DNA of 64,000 nt. Origin: Streptomyces sp. BA2. GTDB taxonomy: Bacteria; Actinomycetota; Actinomycetes; Streptomycetales; Streptomycetaceae. A program made the translations under genes and the position numbers. Below, one piece after another: positions 33,353-41,758 of this stretch. The first letter of the stretch is position 1. Each line of letters starts with the position of its first letter. The notes under the pieces were generated by a model. That model ran no database searches and was not told the origin of the DNA. It saw only the letters and a list, made by a program, of their open reading frames with translations. The stretch covers positions 6,807,001 to 6,871,000 of the forward strand of contig NZ_WSRO01000002.1 in the NCBI RefSeq assembly GCF_009769735.1, written 5' to 3'.

Positions 33353-35413
33353 ATGCCCCTGCCCGCCCCGCCTCCTGTCTCCGGCAGAGAGGGTCCCCAG
33401 AGGCCTGCGCCGGGTTCACCGCCTCCTCCCGGCGGACCCACGCAGGCTCCCCCACCGCGTCGCCCCACGCAGCTGCCGCCCGCGCACGCGACGCTGATCT
33501 GTGTCGCCATGCCCGCCCTCGCGATCTCCACGGACCAGGGGCAGTTGACCGGCCGCGGACTCGAGGGGTTCTACCGCGCGGGGCGCAGGCTGCTGGCCCG
33601 CTGCCAGCTGCGAGTGGCGGGGCGCGAGCCGATCGCAGTACAGGCACGGATGCTCGCGGCCGACCATGCCCGGTTCGTGGCGACGCTGCGCCCATCCGCG
33701 GACGGCGGCCCGGACCCGGACGTGGTCGTCGAGCGGATCCGGTACGCGGACGGTACGGAGCGGATCATCCTGCGCAGTGCCGCCTGCCGGCACCTGCGGC
33801 TGCCCGTGGAGGTGTCGCTCGGCACGGATCTGGCGGAACTCGGAGCGGTCGCCTCCGGCAACACCGGTCCCGAACTGCCCGCCAGTGTCCACGACTCCGG
33901 GATGCGCTGGTCCTCGCCTGCGGGCACCTGTGTGGTCACCGCGCACCCGGCGCCCGCGGACGCGCTGGCCTCCGCGGGGCTGTTGCGCTGGGAGGTGGAC
34001 CTGCCGCCGGGCGGCACCTGGAGCCTGGAGCTGCGGGTGCGGCCGGAAGGCGCGGGCCCGGTGAGGGCGGTCGGGCACGGGGTGTCACGCTCCCTCGCCA
34101 CGGCGCGGGCCGCGGGCGACGACCCCAGGGCCCGAACGCTGCTGGACCGATCCGTGGAGGATCTCCAGGCGTTGCTGTTGCGGGACCCCGAGCACCCGAC
34201 CGACGTCCACCTGGCCGCGGGGGCGCCATGGCGCTGCGGTCTCGCTCCGGCCGAGGCGCTCGCGGCCGCCCGGATGGCCTTGCCGCTCGGCACGCGGATC
34301 GCCGCGGGGACGCTGCGTACGCTGGCCCGCAGGCAACTCACGGGCGAGGGACCGAGGGTGGGCATGATCCCGGGGCCGCTGCGGAACGCGGGACCGCATC
34401 TGCCGCCGGGGTGCACAGGGGTCGAGGCGACGCTGCTCTTCCCGGTGCTGCTCGCGGAAGCTTGGCGTTGGGGGCTGTCGGCGCAGGAGACGGAGGAGCT
34501 GCTGCCGGCGGCCGAGCGTTGCCTGCGGTGGCTGCTTGCCGCGGCGGGCGACGCGGGGCGCCTGCCGGACCCGTATCCGGGCGGGCCCGCGCGCTGCGAG
34601 ACCCAGGGCCATGCGCACCGGGCCGCGCTGCTCGGTGCCGACCTGCTCGACGCGCACGGCCGTCCGGGCGGTGCCGACCTGCGGCAGTGGGCGGAGCGGC
34701 TGCGGGGCAGGTTCCGGGAGGACTTCTGGGTGGAGGACCGGACGGGTGGCCGGCCCGCCGCGGCCTGCCTGGCCGACGGCCGCCCTGTGCCCGTCCTCAC
34801 CGGCGGAGCCGCGCACCTCCTCGACACGGGGCTGCTCGGGTCGGGCGTGTCGGCGCCAGGACTGCTGGACAAGGTGCGGACCGAGCAGCTCGCCCGGCTT
34901 CTTGGCGGGCCCGCCATGGACTCCGGGTGGGGGCTGCGGAGCCTGGGCGCCAAGGAAGTCGCGTACAACCCTTTCGGACATCGTGGCGGGGCGGTCCGTG
35001 TCCATGAGACGGCGGTGGCCGTCGCTGGTCTGGCCGCCGCGGGCTACGAGAAGGAGGCGAGCGCACTGCTACGAGGGGTGATGGCGGCGGCCGAGACGTT
35101 CGGCCACCGGCTGCCTGAGATGTACGCGGGGGAGCAGCGCACGGAGGGCAGCGCTCCGTTGCCGCACCCTGCTGCCTGTCGCCCGGCGGCCACAGCCGCG
35201 GCTGCCGGGGTGCAGCTCCTCACGGCGCTCGCAGGGATCCGGCCCGACGCCCCGGCGGGCACGGTGACGCTGCGCCCCGTCCGCAGCGCGCCCCTGGGGG
35301 AGCTGGGGCTGACGGCGCTGCAAGTCGCGGGTGCCCCGTTCTCCGTGCGCGTCAGCAGGCTCGGTCTCGCCATGGTCGAGGAGGCGGCCGACGGACTGCA
35401 GCTGGGGGTGTGA
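33353..35413 (+). CDS. Glycogen-debranching-enzyme-like protein, possibly non-catalytic
   Basis: 686 residues, with a Pro-rich first 45. The N-terminal domain (LAISTDQGQLTGRGLEGFYRAGRRLLARCQLRV) is the glycogen-debranching N-terminal type, followed by an alpha-toroid amylo-1,6-glucosidase-like region (AGAPWRC..., ARMALPLGTRIAAGTLRTLARRQ). Key motifs expected from active relatives look degenerate: after AGAPW the usual LFGRD(S/A)LWT is RCGLAPAEALAA, the VDATPLF motif reads VEATLLF, and a GWKDSGD-type motif is not recognisable. Length is typical. It may be a structural or carbohydrate-binding paralogue; activity should not be assumed. Confidence 0.7.
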   Translation: MPLPAPPPVSGREGPQRPAPGSPPPPGGPTQAPPPRRPTQLPPAHATLICVAMPALAISTDQGQLTGRGLEGFYRAGRRLLARCQLRVAGREPIAVQARMLAADHARFVATLRPSADGGPDPDVVVERIRYADGTERIILRSAACRHLRLPVEVSLGTDLAELGAVASGNTGPELPASVHDSGMRWSSPAGTCVVTAHPAPADALASAGLLRWEVDLPPGGTWSLELRVRPEGAGPVRAVGHGVSRSLATARAAGDDPRARTLLDRSVEDLQALLLRDPEHPTDVHLAAGAPWRCGLAPAEALAAARMALPLGTRIAAGTLRTLARRQLTGEGPRVGMIPGPLRNAGPHLPPGCTGVEATLLFPVLLAEAWRWGLSAQETEELLPAAERCLRWLLAAAGDAGRLPDPYPGGPARCETQGHAHRAALLGADLLDAHGRPGGADLRQWAERLRGRFREDFWVEDRTGGRPAAACLADGRPVPVLTGGAAHLLDTGLLGSGVSAPGLLDKVRTEQLARLLGGPAMDSGWGLRSLGAKEVAYNPFGHRGGAVRVHETAVAVAGLAAAGYEKEASALLRGVMAAAETFGHRLPEMYAGEQRTEGSAPLPHPAACRPAATAAAAGVQLLTALAGIRPDAPAGTVTLRPVRSAPLGELGLTALQVAGAPFSVRVSRLGLAMVEEAADGLQLGV

Positions 35414-35583
35414 CCACCGGAGACGGGCCCACGGGGGAAGGACCAGAGGGGCGGGCCCTCCCGGAGAACGGGCCTACGTAGGAAGGGTCTGCGGCGGTGT
35501 GCCTCACCTGCGGCGGGTGTGGCCTAAATCTGACGCGGGGCCCGGCGAATCCCGGCGGGATCAGATGCCGGAGGAGCTGTTTA

Positions 35584-35605
35584 TCGTCAGGAAGACGACT
35601 ATGAT
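35584..35605 (+). promoter_or_regulatory. Candidate promoter -10 and operator of the Nudix-winged-helix gene
   Basis: TATGAT (35600-35605) is a good -10 box seven bases upstream of the ATG, which would make a leaderless mRNA. TCGTC/GACGA (35584-35588 and 35594-35598, spacer AGGAA) is an inverted repeat filling the -35 to -10 spacer, where a repressor would block polymerase. No good -35 is visible. Confidence 0.45.
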
Positions 35606-35611
35606 CGCGGC

Positions 35612-36373
35612 ATGTCGCCCTACGACCCGTCGGCCTTCCCGCCCTTCGCTGTCACCGTCGATCTGGTCGTGCTGACCGTGCGTCGCCACGCGCTCTGCGC
35701 ACTTGCCGTACGCCGTGGTGAGTCGCCGTTCCAGGGTCGTTGGGCACTCCCCGGCGGATTCGTGCGTGACGACGAGGACTTGTCGGCCGCCGCCGCGCGG
35801 GAGCTGGTCGAGGAGACGGGGCTGTGCGCCCACGAGCCGGACTCTCCGGCCCAGGCGAACGGCGCGCACCTGGAGCAGCTCGCCACGTACGGCGATCCCA
35901 AGCGCGATCCGCGGATGCGGGTCGTCAGCGTCGCCCATCTCGCACTCGCCCCCGACCTCCCCGCGCCGAGGGCCGGCGGTGACGCGAACAGTGCGCGCTG
36001 GGCGCCGGTCGAGGCACTGCTCAACCAGGGTGGATACGGCCGCGAGGGCGAGCAGGCGGCGCCGCTCGCCTTCGACCACGCGCAGATCCTGGCGGACGGC
36101 GTGGAGCGCGCCCGTTCGAAGATCGAGTACTCCTCGCTGGCGACGGCCTTCTGCCCGCCCGAGTTCACCGTCGGTGAGCTGCGCCGGGTGTACGAGGCCG
36201 TGTGGGGCGTCGTGCTCGACCCGCGCAACTTCCACCGCAAGGTGACCGGCACGCCGGGCTTCCTCGTGCCCACCGGCGGTACCACCACCCGCCAGGGCGG
36301 CCGCCCCGCCCAGCTCTTCCGCGCGGGCGGCGCGACGCTGCTCAACCCGCCGATGCTGCGTCCCGAGGTCTGA
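35612..36373 (+). CDS. Nudix domain fused to a C-terminal winged helix (NrtR-like regulator or hydrolase)
   Basis: 253 residues from ATG at 35612, with no ribosome site and a -10 immediately upstream, so the transcript is probably leaderless. An intact Nudix box runs Gly49 to Leu71 (GFVRDDEDLSAAAARELVEETGL), so hydrolase chemistry on ADP-ribose or related compounds is possible. The C-terminal part (PPEFTVGELRRVYEAVWGVVLDPRNFHRKV) is the winged helix typical of NrtR regulators of NAD metabolism, which usually have lost catalysis. The combination of intact box and DNA-binding part leaves both roles open; a candidate operator overlaps the promoter. No NAD-metabolism gene is adjacent. Confidence 0.8.
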   Translation: MSPYDPSAFPPFAVTVDLVVLTVRRHALCALAVRRGESPFQGRWALPGGFVRDDEDLSAAAARELVEETGLCAHEPDSPAQANGAHLEQLATYGDPKRDPRMRVVSVAHLALAPDLPAPRAGGDANSARWAPVEALLNQGGYGREGEQAAPLAFDHAQILADGVERARSKIEYSSLATAFCPPEFTVGELRRVYEAVWGVVLDPRNFHRKVTGTPGFLVPTGGTTTRQGGRPAQLFRAGGATLLNPPMLRPEV

Positions 36374-36562
36374 GGCTCGCGCCAGGTCGCTTCGCTGGTC
36401 ATCTGCCGGTCTGGGCGCGTGATGAACACCCGCGGTCCACGCCCTGACCGAAATGCCGGAAATATCGCGTTATCTTGCTGAAGTACCCACGGGGTTCGTC
36501 CGTCCCCGACCCGGCGGACGAACCCTGGCCGCCGAGCGGTCGCACATTCCGCGAGAGAAGCG

Positions 36563-38557
36563 ATGATCCAGGCCATCGGACTGACAAGCAATCCCCGCCA
36601 GGAGCTGCCGCCCGCCGTCGACGACGTGTCCTTCGAGGCGCGAACAGGCCGTGTCACGGCACTGCTCGGCGCGCAGGGCGCCGGCAAGACGACGGCGCTG
36701 AGGCTCATGCTCGAAATCCAACAGGGCCGAGGAGTCACCTACTTCAGAGGGCGTCCGCTGCACCGCATCGCCCACCCGTCACGCGAGGTGGGTGTCCTTC
36801 TGGGTGAGGTCCCGGGGCACCCCGGCCGCACGGTCCGCGGTCAGCTGCGCATGCTGTGCGCGGCCGCCGGTGTGCCCGTCCAGCGCGCCGACGACGTACT
36901 CGAAGTCGTCGGTCTCGTCAGCCTTCGGGACCAGCGGCTCGGCATGCTCTCGCGCGGCATGGACCGCCGTCTCGGCCTGGCCTGCGCGCTGCTCGCCGAC
37001 CCGCACACTCTCGTCCTCGACGGGCCCGCTGACGGGCTCTCGGCCCGGGAGGGCGGCTGGCTGCACGGAATTCTGCGCGCGCATGCGGACCAGGGCGGGA
37101 CCGTCCTGTTCTCCACGGCCGACCCCAAGGAAGCCGCGCGGACCGCCGACCGCGTCGTCACGCTGGAAGCGGGCCGGCTGGTGGCCGACCAGGAAGCGGG
37201 GGACTTCGCCCGCACCCGGCTGCGCCCCCGGGTCGCGGTGCGCAGTCCGCACGCGGCACGGCTCGGCGTGCTGCTGACCAAGGAAGCCCGTGCCGGGCAA
37301 CGCTCCATCGAGGTGGTGCGGGAGGACGGCAACCGGCTCTCGGTGTACGGCAGCAATTGTGCCGACGTCGGAGAGACGGCCTTCCGTCACGGAATCCTCG
37401 TCCATCAACTCGCCGACGAGATCGGGGACGCGGGGCCCTCGGCTGAGGCTGCTGTGCCCGTTCCCGAGCCCGCGCCTGCCCCCGGAATCCACGCCTCCGG
37501 CGCAGCGGCTGCGGGCGATGCGGGAGGGAACCCGGCAGGACGCGCCCCGGCGGCAGAGACGTCAGCCGCCTCAGCCACCATGCTGGCCGGAGCCGAGACG
37601 TCGGCCGAGGCTGAGACCGTGGCGTCAGCCGGGAACCTCATCCCGCTCGCCCCTGCGGACCCGCTCGCCGCCACGGACCGGATCGCGGCCACAGACCTTT
37701 CCGCCCCTGCGGACCCGCTCGCCACCACCACCCAACGCGCCCCCCTGCCGCCATCCCCCCTGCCGCCCCCCATCTCCGTCCGACCCGCCCGCAGCCCCCT
37801 CCGCCCCTTGCGCTACGAGCTGCGCCGTGCCGCCGGTGTCGGTACCGGCTACCTCACCACGGGCGTCGTACTCGCCGTCTCCGCCGTCCTCTGCGTCTTC
37901 CTCGCCAGGAGTGGTCACACGCCGCAGCCCCACCTGCTGGCCGCCTGGCCCCAGGAACTTCCCTTGCCGCCCGCGGCGCTTGGCGCCGGACTGCTCGGTG
38001 CCCTCGCCTTCGGCGAGGAATTCCGCCACCCCGCCCTGGCTGCCGACCGGGGCACCGTCCCCCGTCGCTTGGGGCTGCTCAGCGCGAAGTTGATCGTCGC
38101 GGCCGCCACCGCGCTCCTGCTGAGCCTGCTCGTCCTGGTCTCCGACGCCGCGCTCCTGCACCTGGTATACGGAGAAGAGGTCGCGAAAGTTCCCGCCGAC
38201 TGGCTTCCGCTGGGCGCGAGTTGGGTGGCGCTGGTGGCGGGCTGCGCCTGGGCGGGGGTGCTCGCCGGAGGAGTCTTCCGGTCCACGACCGCGGGCCTCG
38301 CCGCGGTTCTCGCGGTCCCGATCGTCGTCGTACCGCTCGTACAGAAAGCCTTGGAGGGGCCGTCTGTGCGATCGGCGGCGGGGCTCCCCGGGAGGCTGCG
38401 GGACCTCGCGCTGGTGCAGTGGCCGTTCGGTGTGGAGCGTTATCTGGCCGGCGGAGTCCGGATGGTCGCCCAACCTGTTGGTAGTGCGCTGATGTTGTCG
38501 CTGACCGCTCTGCTCTGCGCGTATCTGCTCACGGGCATGCGCGGCAGGGCTCGATAG
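36563..38557 (+). CDS. ABC transporter: ATPase and permease in one polypeptide, ATPase motifs degenerate
   Basis: 664 residues from ATG at 36563 with GAGAGAAG upstream. Residues 1-220 are an ABC ATPase: P-loop GAQGAGKTT (36-44), signature LSRGM (129-133), Walker B LVLD ending at Asp153. The catalytic Glu position is Gly154 (LDGPADGL instead of LDEP..GL) and the H-loop His is replaced by Ala186 (FSTADPKEA), so ATP hydrolysis by this copy is doubtful. Residues 295-420 are an Ala/Pro-rich linker with repeated ADPLAATDR/APADPLATT units, and the last 250 carry about six membrane helices. It lies 161 bp upstream of whiH on the same strand. Substrate unknown. Confidence 0.8.
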   Translation: MIQAIGLTSNPRQELPPAVDDVSFEARTGRVTALLGAQGAGKTTALRLMLEIQQGRGVTYFRGRPLHRIAHPSREVGVLLGEVPGHPGRTVRGQLRMLCAAAGVPVQRADDVLEVVGLVSLRDQRLGMLSRGMDRRLGLACALLADPHTLVLDGPADGLSAREGGWLHGILRAHADQGGTVLFSTADPKEAARTADRVVTLEAGRLVADQEAGDFARTRLRPRVAVRSPHAARLGVLLTKEARAGQRSIEVVREDGNRLSVYGSNCADVGETAFRHGILVHQLADEIGDAGPSAEAAVPVPEPAPAPGIHASGAAAAGDAGGNPAGRAPAAETSAASATMLAGAETSAEAETVASAGNLIPLAPADPLAATDRIAATDLSAPADPLATTTQRAPLPPSPLPPPISVRPARSPLRPLRYELRRAAGVGTGYLTTGVVLAVSAVLCVFLARSGHTPQPHLLAAWPQELPLPPAALGAGLLGALAFGEEFRHPALAADRGTVPRRLGLLSAKLIVAAATALLLSLLVLVSDAALLHLVYGEEVAKVPADWLPLGASWVALVAGCAWAGVLAGGVFRSTTAGLAAVLAVPIVVVPLVQKALEGPSVRSAAGLPGRLRDLALVQWPFGVERYLAGGVRMVAQPVGSALMLSLTALLCAYLLTGMRGRAR

Positions 38558-38618
38558 CGGCCGTTCTTCGCTTCCGTTCCCGTCCTGCGCACAACTCCCC
38601 GGAGAACGCCCATTTCTT

Positions 38619-38626
38619 TCCGATAA
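38619..38626 (+). promoter_or_regulatory. Candidate WhiG-type -10 element upstream of whiH
   Basis: TCCGATAA differs by one base from GCCGATAA, the -10 motif of the sporulation sigma factor WhiG, on which whiH is known to depend in S. coelicolor. No TAAA -35 is found at 15-16 bp spacing, so this is suggestive only. It is about 93 bases upstream of the whiH start. Confidence 0.4.
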
Positions 38627-38718
38627 GGCGTCAATTGCGGCGGGGTAAGCGATCACCCTTTCGTGTGCTTTTCACCAAAGACCTCAAGGGACTTGGGAGC
38701 CACGCCGACAAAGGTTCC

Positions 38719-39606
38719 GTGAGTACCCTTGCGCACACCATGATGACCGCCGCCCGCTCCGCAGACTCCGGCCTCGCCGGCCCGGGCGAACTCGACCGCT
38801 ACCCCTACGCCGAGGCCCCGGGTGCCGACCGCGTCGTCGCTCCCTCGTGGGACAGCGCCGACCAGGACCTCGGCCGCGTGGGACGACGTACCGCCGGCAG
38901 CCGCGGCCGTGGGCTGCACGGCCAACTCGTCCAGCAGCTCGGCCAGATGATCGTCTCCGGCGACCTGGGAGCCGACCGCCCGCTGGTCCCCGAGGAGATC
39001 GGCCAGCGTTTCGAGGTCTCCCGCACCGTCGTCCGGGAATCACTGCGTGTACTCGAAGCCAAGGGCCTGGTCAGCGCCAGGCCCAATGTCGGCACGCGCG
39101 TGCGGCCCGTCAGCGACTGGAACCTGCTGGATCCGGACATCATCGAATGGCGCGCGTTCGGGCCGCAGCGCGACGACCAGCGCCGAGAACTCAGCGAGCT
39201 GCGCTGGACGATCGAGCCCCTCGCCGCCCGGCTCGCCGCGGGCCACGGCCGCGAGGAGGTGCAGCAGCGGCTCGCCGACATGGTCGAGATCATGGGCCAC
39301 GCCCTCAGCCAGGGCGACGGGATCACGTTCTCCCGCGCCGACGCGGAGTTCCACTCGCTGCTCATCCAGCTCGCGAGCAACCGCATGCTGGAGCACCTGT
39401 CGGGCATCGTCTCGGCCGCGCTCCAGGTCTCGGGCGGCCCGGTCACCGGCTGCGACCGCCCCACCGAGGCGTCCCTGGTGCACCACTCGCGCATCGTCGA
39501 CGCCCTTGGGTCGGGCGACGGGCCCGGCGCCGAGGCCGCCATGCGCCAGCTGCTCACCGTCCACCCGGAGGTGGAGCGCGTCGTGCCCGCCCCCCGCGAG
39601 CACTGA
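38719..39606 (+). CDS. whiH: WhiH, GntR/FadR-type sporulation regulator
   Basis: 295 residues from GTG at 38719 (AAAGG four bases upstream); this start gives MSTLAHTMMTAARSADSG, while the open frame runs 28 codons higher. WhiH is needed for sporulation septation in aerial hyphae of S. coelicolor and is itself transcribed by WhiG-type polymerase. The winged helix is at about residues 66-130 (LHGQLVQQLGQMIVSGDLG...VSRTVVRESLRVLEAKGLVSARPNVGTRVRP), followed by an FCD/FadR ligand-binding domain with helical motifs (ELSELRWTIEPLAARLAA, ADAEFHSLLIQLASNRMLEHL). Position directly before hrdB is the known whiH-hrdB linkage, which supports the name. Confidence 0.9.
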   Translation: MSTLAHTMMTAARSADSGLAGPGELDRYPYAEAPGADRVVAPSWDSADQDLGRVGRRTAGSRGRGLHGQLVQQLGQMIVSGDLGADRPLVPEEIGQRFEVSRTVVRESLRVLEAKGLVSARPNVGTRVRPVSDWNLLDPDIIEWRAFGPQRDDQRRELSELRWTIEPLAARLAAGHGREEVQQRLADMVEIMGHALSQGDGITFSRADAEFHSLLIQLASNRMLEHLSGIVSAALQVSGGPVTGCDRPTEASLVHHSRIVDALGSGDGPGAEAAMRQLLTVHPEVERVVPAPREH

Positions 39607-40031
39607 CGGCCGGGTCTGCGTCCGTACGGCCGGCTCATGCGCCTCGCGGCCCGACCTCATCACTCCGTTGGCGCGGTGGCGTCGCCGGGCTTCTGTGGGT
39701 TCCTCGGGGATCCGGCAGAGGCCCGGCGATGCGGTCGTTGCTGTCCGGAGGGCCGTCAGGGCTCGGGTCTGGACGCATCTGACCGTGTCTGGGCGCTTTT
39801 GAGCGCTTACGGGGTGTGACTCGGGCCACGTAGATTGGGCGTAACGCTCCTCGGGGCAGCGCGATGACCTAAGAGGTGATAGCCGAGGAGGGAATACAGC
39901 AGTCGTTCGCGGCGCTGTGTAGCTCCCCGGCCCCGCCTGCGCCGTCGGCCCATCCCCAGTCGTCGGTCGTCGGTCCTGGTCCACAATGGACGGGGCCGGA
40001 AGCCGTTTTCCAACGTTCCGAGAGGTTGTTC
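39607..40031. other. Intergenic region and leader upstream of hrdB
   Basis: 425 bp without a recognised gene. It holds the candidate ECF-type hrdB promoter (39841-39867) and a leader of roughly 155 bases before the GTG. The part from 39607 to 39840 shows nothing that I can identify. Confidence 0.65.
39841..39867 (+). promoter_or_regulatory. Candidate hrdB promoter of ECF (ShbA) type
   Basis: GTAACG (39841-39846) and CGATGA (39862-39867), 15 bp apart, resemble the -35/-10 of the promoter that ShbA, an ECF sigma factor, uses to transcribe hrdB in S. griseus, as I recall it. No HrdB-type TTGACA/TATAAT pair stands out nearby. Confidence 0.55.
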
Positions 40032-41570
40032 GTGTCGGCCAGCACATCCCGTACGCTCCCGCCGGAGATCGCCGAATCCGTCTCTGTCATGGCGCTCATC
40101 GAGCGGGGAAAGGCTGATGGGCAGATCGCCGGCGATGACGTGCGTCGTGCCTTCGAAGCTGACCAGATTCCGGCCACTCAGTGGAAGAACGTTCTGCGCA
40201 GCCTCAACCAGATCCTCGAGGAAGAGGGTGTGACGCTGATGGTCAGTGCCGCGGAGCCGAAACGCCCCCGCAAGAGCGTCGCAGCAAAGAGCCCGGCCAA
40301 GCGCACCGCGACCAAGACTGTCGCGGCCAAGGCGGCCACGGCGAAGCAGGCCACCGCGACCGCCGCCCCCGAGGCGTCGGCCGTGGAAGTCGCAGCTGAG
40401 GACGCGCCCGCGAAGAAGGTCGCTGCCAAGAAGACGACGGCAAAGAAGGCCGTCGCCAAGAAGACCGTCGCCAAGAAGGCGACGGCAAAGAAGAGTGCGT
40501 CCAAGCAGGACGACGAGATCCTGGACGACGAGGCCACCGAGGAGACGCCCGCCAAGGGCAAGCCCGGTGAGGACGCCCCCGAGGAAGAGGGCGCCAAGGG
40601 CTTCGTGCTGTCCGACGAGGACGAGGACGACGCTCCGGCCCAGCAGGTCGCCGCGGCCGGCGCCACCGCCGACCCCGTCAAGGACTACCTGAAGCAGATC
40701 GGCAAGGTCCCGCTGCTCAACGCCGAGCAGGAGGTCGAGCTCGCCAAGCGCATCGAGGCCGGCCTGTTCGCCGAGGACAAGCTGGCGAACGCCGACAAGC
40801 TCGCCCCGAAGCTCAAGCGCGAGCTGGAGATCATCGCCGAGGACGGCCGCCGCGCCAAGAACCACCTCCTGGAGGCCAACCTCCGTCTGGTGGTCTCCCT
40901 GGCCAAGCGCTACACCGGCCGCGGCATGCTCTTCCTGGACCTCATCCAGGAGGGCAACCTCGGTCTGATCCGCGCGGTCGAGAAGTTCGACTACACCAAG
41001 GGCTACAAGTTCTCCACGTACGCCACCTGGTGGATCCGTCAGGCGATCACCCGCGCCATGGCCGACCAGGCCCGCACCATCCGTATTCCGGTGCACATGG
41101 TCGAGGTCATCAACAAGCTCGCGCGCGTGCAGCGTCAGATGCTCCAGGACCTGGGCCGTGAGCCCACCCCGGAGGAGCTGGCCAAGGAACTCGACATGAC
41201 CCCGGAGAAGGTCATCGAGGTCCAGAAGTACGGCCGTGAGCCGATCTCCCTCCACACCCCCCTGGGTGAGGACGGCGACAGCGAGTTCGGTGACCTCATC
41301 GAGGACTCCGAAGCGGTCGTTCCGGCCGACGCGGTCAGCTTCACGCTCCTTCAGGAGCAGCTGCACTCCGTGCTCGACACCCTGTCCGAGCGTGAGGCGG
41401 GTGTGGTCTCCATGCGCTTCGGTCTCACGGACGGCCAGCCGAAGACGCTCGACGAGATCGGCAAGGTCTACGGGGTGACGCGTGAGCGCATCCGTCAGAT
41501 CGAGTCGAAGACGATGTCGAAGCTGCGTCACCCGTCGCGTTCGCAGGTCCTGCGCGACTACCTCGACTAG
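40032..41570 (+). CDS. hrdB: Principal RNA polymerase sigma factor HrdB (sigma-70 group 1)
   Basis: 512 residues from GTG at 40032 ([16 protein letters not shown], the known HrdB N-terminus); the open frame extends upstream through the leader, including 39876, without support. It directs most vegetative transcription. Order of regions: an N-terminal helical part, a Lys/Ala-rich tract ([44 protein letters not shown]), an acidic segment (SDEDEDDAP), region 1.2 ([24 protein letters not shown]), region 2 ([36 protein letters not shown]), region 3, and region 4.2 helix-turn-helix ([15 protein letters not shown]). It is followed by an excellent terminator. Confidence 0.98.
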   Translation: MSASTSRTLPPEIAESVSVMALIERGKADGQIAGDDVRRAFEADQIPATQWKNVLRSLNQILEEEGVTLMVSAAEPKRPRKSVAAKSPAKRTATKTVAAKAATAKQATATAAPEASAVEVAAEDAPAKKVAAKKTTAKKAVAKKTVAKKATAKKSASKQDDEILDDEATEETPAKGKPGEDAPEEEGAKGFVLSDEDEDDAPAQQVAAAGATADPVKDYLKQIGKVPLLNAEQEVELAKRIEAGLFAEDKLANADKLAPKLKRELEIIAEDGRRAKNHLLEANLRLVVSLAKRYTGRGMLFLDLIQEGNLGLIRAVEKFDYTKGYKFSTYATWWIRQAITRAMADQARTIRIPVHMVEVINKLARVQRQMLQDLGREPTPEELAKELDMTPEKVIEVQKYGREPISLHTPLGEDGDSEFGDLIEDSEAVVPADAVSFTLLQEQLHSVLDTLSEREAGVVSMRFGLTDGQPKTLDEIGKVYGVTRERIRQIESKTMSKLRHPSRSQVLRDYLD

Positions 41571-41585
41571 TCACCAGCGCTCCAT

Positions 41586-41627
41586 ACAGAAGACCCGAGG
41601 CCTCACGCGAGGCCTCGGGTCTTCTGT
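41586..41627 (+). terminator. hrdB terminator
   Basis: A perfect 19-bp stem (41586-41604 with 41609-41627), loop ACGC, followed by TTTG, 16 bases after the hrdB stop. Confidence 0.92.
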
Positions 41628-41758
41628 TTGTGCGACGCGTCCTGTCCGACGCGCCTCCGATGCGGACGCCCTGACGCGTGCGCGCGTGGCGCGGGTGCGG
41701 GGTGTGCCGCACTGGATCACTGTGGGTGTTTCACGGCAACCCAGAGTGAGGAGATCGC

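Noticed and set aside
39876..40031. Upstream extension of hrdB (52 codons)
   Set aside because: HrdB is known to begin [16 protein letters not shown]; the GTG at 40032 matches.
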